A DNA stretch of 64,000 bases from Candidozyma auris (lineage: Eukaryota > Ascomycota > Pichiomycetes > Serinales > Metschnikowiaceae), in NCBI RefSeq assembly GCF_003013715.1, contig NC_072815.1, positions 682,001 through 746,000 on the forward strand, in the 5' to 3' direction. Positions 62,099-64,000 of this stretch are shown in pieces. Each line of letters opens with the position of its first letter. Position 1 is the stretch's first letter. The position numbers and the translations under genes are program-made. The notes below the pieces were generated by a model that did no database searches, was not told the DNA's origin, and saw only the letters and a list, made by a program, of their open reading frames with translations.

Positions 62099-63181
62099 TC
62101 ATCCTATATTCGCCTTCATATTACCGCTACCTTTTGGATGATCGTCCTTCCAATCGTCCCAATTGCGTGCATACAATTCTTCATCACTATTTTCACTGTG
62201 CTCGTCCTGCTCTTCCTTCGTATTTGTGGCATTTAACAACTTTCCGTGCATAAGTTCATACTCAAGATATTCGTCCACAGACATGCTTGGTAGTGTGTGG
62301 CTGTATCCAAAGACTGCATTTCGTATATCAGCTTTGGTTTTTGTAATTGTGAACGGCTGCAAAATCTTTCCCCCGGGCCCTATCAAGTCATTAATTCGTT
62401 TTTTCCCAGGTACCTCTTCGACACGCAAAGCCTGATCTTTCTTACTATGCATAGAAGGCGTGTAATTAGTTTGATCATGAGGTGGCATTTTTTCTAGCAT
62501 GCCCATCTCCATATCAATCAGAAAAATGTTGTCTAGAGTATTTAAGACAAGAAGACGAATTTCATCAATGAAATACTCTCGTTTGATCTCTTCCACGTCA
62601 CTGCCTCGTTTTGTAAAACTTTGGTCAAGGTAACGAAGTTTATCCTCCAATTCTTTTCTTCTCTTAAAATTTTTGATCTTTGCCTTCCTTCTCTCGTATG
62701 GGTTCTTCATAACTGTTGAGAGGTTTACATCCAGCAGCGAGCCATCTTTAAGGAGTTTGAGTAGTTGAACATCTTCGGAGTTCAAAACTGACCCAAAGAA
62801 AGCTAAAGTTTCCAAAAACTGAAGAAATCGCCTCCTTGCTTCGTGAAGACATTTCAATTTATACTGACGCCTAGCGTCATCATCGACTGCACGATTTAAC
62901 TCCCCAAATTCTAGTCTCATGCTCACGCTCGCGATATAGTAATCTAAAGCTAGAAAGGGTATATATGAAGTAGATATTTCCTCGAAAGATTCATTGTCGC
63001 TGAAGAAGTCAAGACGCTCCACCATTGATTGGATCATGCTGAATTCCTTGTGAAGCGTACAGAGTGCATTTTGATGCTCATGTGCCTCTCTCGTTGATGA
63101 AGAGTAGGCATCCAACTCAGCAAATTTACGTTTCGCCTCTTTGAATAAGACGTTAATTGTGGGGATCAGCTCTGTCAGCAT
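62099..63181 (-). CDS. TAP42: PP2A-associated TOR pathway protein Tap42
   Basis: 360-aa regulator that binds the catalytic subunits of PP2A and Sit4 downstream of TORC1 (alpha4/IGBP1 in animals). The helical N-terminal half includes L-D-Y-Y-I-A-S-V-S-M-R near residue 80. The diagnostic block R-R-K-A-K-I-K-N-F-K-R-R-K-E-L-E follows near 165, with an acidic, disordered C-terminus carrying N-W-D-D-W-K-D-D-H-P-K-G-S-G-N. S. cerevisiae Tap42 is 366 aa. The stop is only four bases from the NUP120 stop. Confidence 0.95.
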   Translation of the reverse strand: MLTELIPTINVLFKEAKRKFAELDAYSSSTREAHEHQNALCTLHKEFSMIQSMVERLDFFSDNESFEEISTSYIPFLALDYYIASVSMRLEFGELNRAVDDDARRQYKLKCLHEARRRFLQFLETLAFFGSVLNSEDVQLLKLLKDGSLLDVNLSTVMKNPYERRKAKIKNFKRRKELEDKLRYLDQSFTKRGSDVEEIKREYFIDEIRLLVLNTLDNIFLIDMEMGMLEKMPPHDQTNYTPSMHSKKDQALRVEEVPGKKRINDLIGPGGKILQPFTITKTKADIRNAVFGYSHTLPSMSVDEYLEYELMHGKLLNATNTKEEQDEHSENSDEELYARNWDDWKDDHPKGSGNMKANIG

Positions 63182-63757
63182 TTAGATGTAAAATCTTCTC
63201 ATTCACACTTCAGCTCTGGTTTGTACAAATTAAGGACTGCTGAGAGGACTGTGCGCGCTGATGGGGTAGGCGGTCACTTCAGTAAGTGAATTCTGATCCT
63301 GTGGAAAGAGAATCTACCACGTCAATTCATGGTAAGTGAGAATAAATTTGATGGTGTTGGATTTATGAGAATAGCCCGAAAAGAATTTCTGTGATGAATC
63401 CTTAGTCGCCCCTGAGTCGATGGCTTTAACAATTGCTGTGCAATTCTGTTAGCAGAGAGTTTTTCCGTCTTATGTACAGTACTAATTGTACTTACGTGCT
63501 TACCCGGTCAAGTGAGACTTGCGTGTGCAACCCAAATGAGTATAAATATGAAGAGTTTTACTCAATTGATTAGTTAAGTTTAGCTTATATACTGTGATAG
63601 ATATTACATACGTTTGTGTGTGATTTAAGTACGTCGTACATTAGGAAATACTATCCTGTTCCCAGGACAGGCTCGAACAAATTCATCAGATGTAAACATC
63701 CGTACACCAAAATATGATCTTCATGAGACACAACGCACTATCTTGTCCTCACTAATC
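63182..63757. other. Divergent promoter region TAP42 / TOA2
   Basis: 576 bases. A TATAAATA word lies at 63541-63548. A GTGATGA...CTGA pair near 63391-63416 resembles snoRNA C and D boxes but has no visible terminal stem. No tRNA seen. Confidence 0.45.
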
Positions 63758-64000
63758 ATGAGTGCTCCAGCGTATTATGAACTTTACAGAAGAAGCACTA
63801 TCGGAACTGCTCTTCTTGATGCTTTAGACATATTGGTGATTGACGGAAAAATTGAACCGCAATTAGCGAACAGCATTTTGAATAATTTCGACAGAATCAT
63901 ATCCGAGAATTTGAAGGCAGAACGGGGATACTGTAAATCCAAATTAACTTTCAAGGGCGATTTGCACACTTACAGATTTTGTGATGACGTATGGACGTTT
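63758..64000 (+). CDS. TOA2: TFIIA small subunit Toa2, N-terminal part
   Basis: 81 codons up to the right edge. The start ([20 protein letters not shown]) is nearly identical to the family, and F-C-D-D-V-W-T-F at the edge is the conserved TBP-contact strand. Toa2 pairs with Toa1 to stabilise TBP on promoters; the full protein is about 120 aa. The gene runs off the window. The helical part (residues 1-50) and first beta strands are present. Confidence 0.96.
   Translation, partial: MSAPAYYELYRRSTIGTALLDALDILVIDGKIEPQLANSILNNFDRIISENLKAERGYCKSKLTFKGDLHTYRFCDDVWTF

Overview
This window is ordinary nuclear chromosome of a budding yeast (Saccharomycotina). It is gene-dense, with mostly intronless genes and every recognisable product a conserved fungal protein. 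Two conserved positions suggest the CUG-Ser clade (Debaryomycetaceae/Metschnikowiaceae type). GLK1 has CTG (41297-41299) where hexokinases carry the conserved Ser of the F-S-F-P motif, and VPH1 has CTG (27345-27347) where orthologues have Ser before R-K. Three introns are visible: VPH1 (44 nt), FMN1 (43 nt) and the RPL20 leader (65 nt). They have GTATGT/GTACGT donors and CACTAAC/TACTAAT branch sites only a few bases from the acceptor. No mobile element, CRISPR array, rRNA or tRNA was recognised.

Layout. 0-5 kb: 5' end of a class I myosin (minus), ribosome-assembly factor RSA4 (minus), an unassigned F-box-like/LRR gene (plus) and a Rad55-like recombination protein with degenerate ATPase motifs (minus). 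5-26 kb: MAPKKK SSK2 (plus), then a minus-strand series of IMG2, ZAP1/CSR1, PAT1, ABZ1, USO1 and ELP1. 26-46 kb: spliced VPH1, RIX1, APC5 (plus), PIS1 (minus), SAF1, ORM1, SHM2 and GLK1 (plus), an anomalous 2.1 kb gene-free stretch, a DUF1769 gene (minus) and TAL1 (plus). 47-64 kb: spliced FMN1 (plus), a short Prp39/Prp42-like HAT protein, RPL20, ERG25, CPA1, a BUL1-type Rsp5 adaptor broken by one in-frame TAA and MPE1 (all minus), NUP120 with an apparently frameshifted 5' end (plus), TAP42 (minus) and the start of TOA2 (plus).

The genes are not an operon or a cluster. They cover ribosome biogenesis (RSA4, RIX1, RPL20, IMG2), osmostress and TOR signalling (SSK2, TAP42), mRNA turnover and 3' processing (PAT1, MPE1), trafficking and ubiquitin adaptors (USO1, BUL1, SAF1, APC5), lipid metabolism (PIS1, ERG25, ORM1) and central metabolism (GLK1, TAL1, SHM2, ABZ1, CPA1, FMN1). 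Promoter words fit several of these roles: a PAC box at RIX1, Tbf1/Cbf1-type sites at RPL20, TGACTC boxes at SHM2, a Gcn4 site at CPA1 and sterol-response words at ERG25.

I see no clear new multi-gene system. The items most worth checking are the BUL1 internal stop, the NUP120 5' frame, the Rad55-like protein without ATPase motifs, the short Prp39/42-like gene and the 2.1 kb empty convergent interval.
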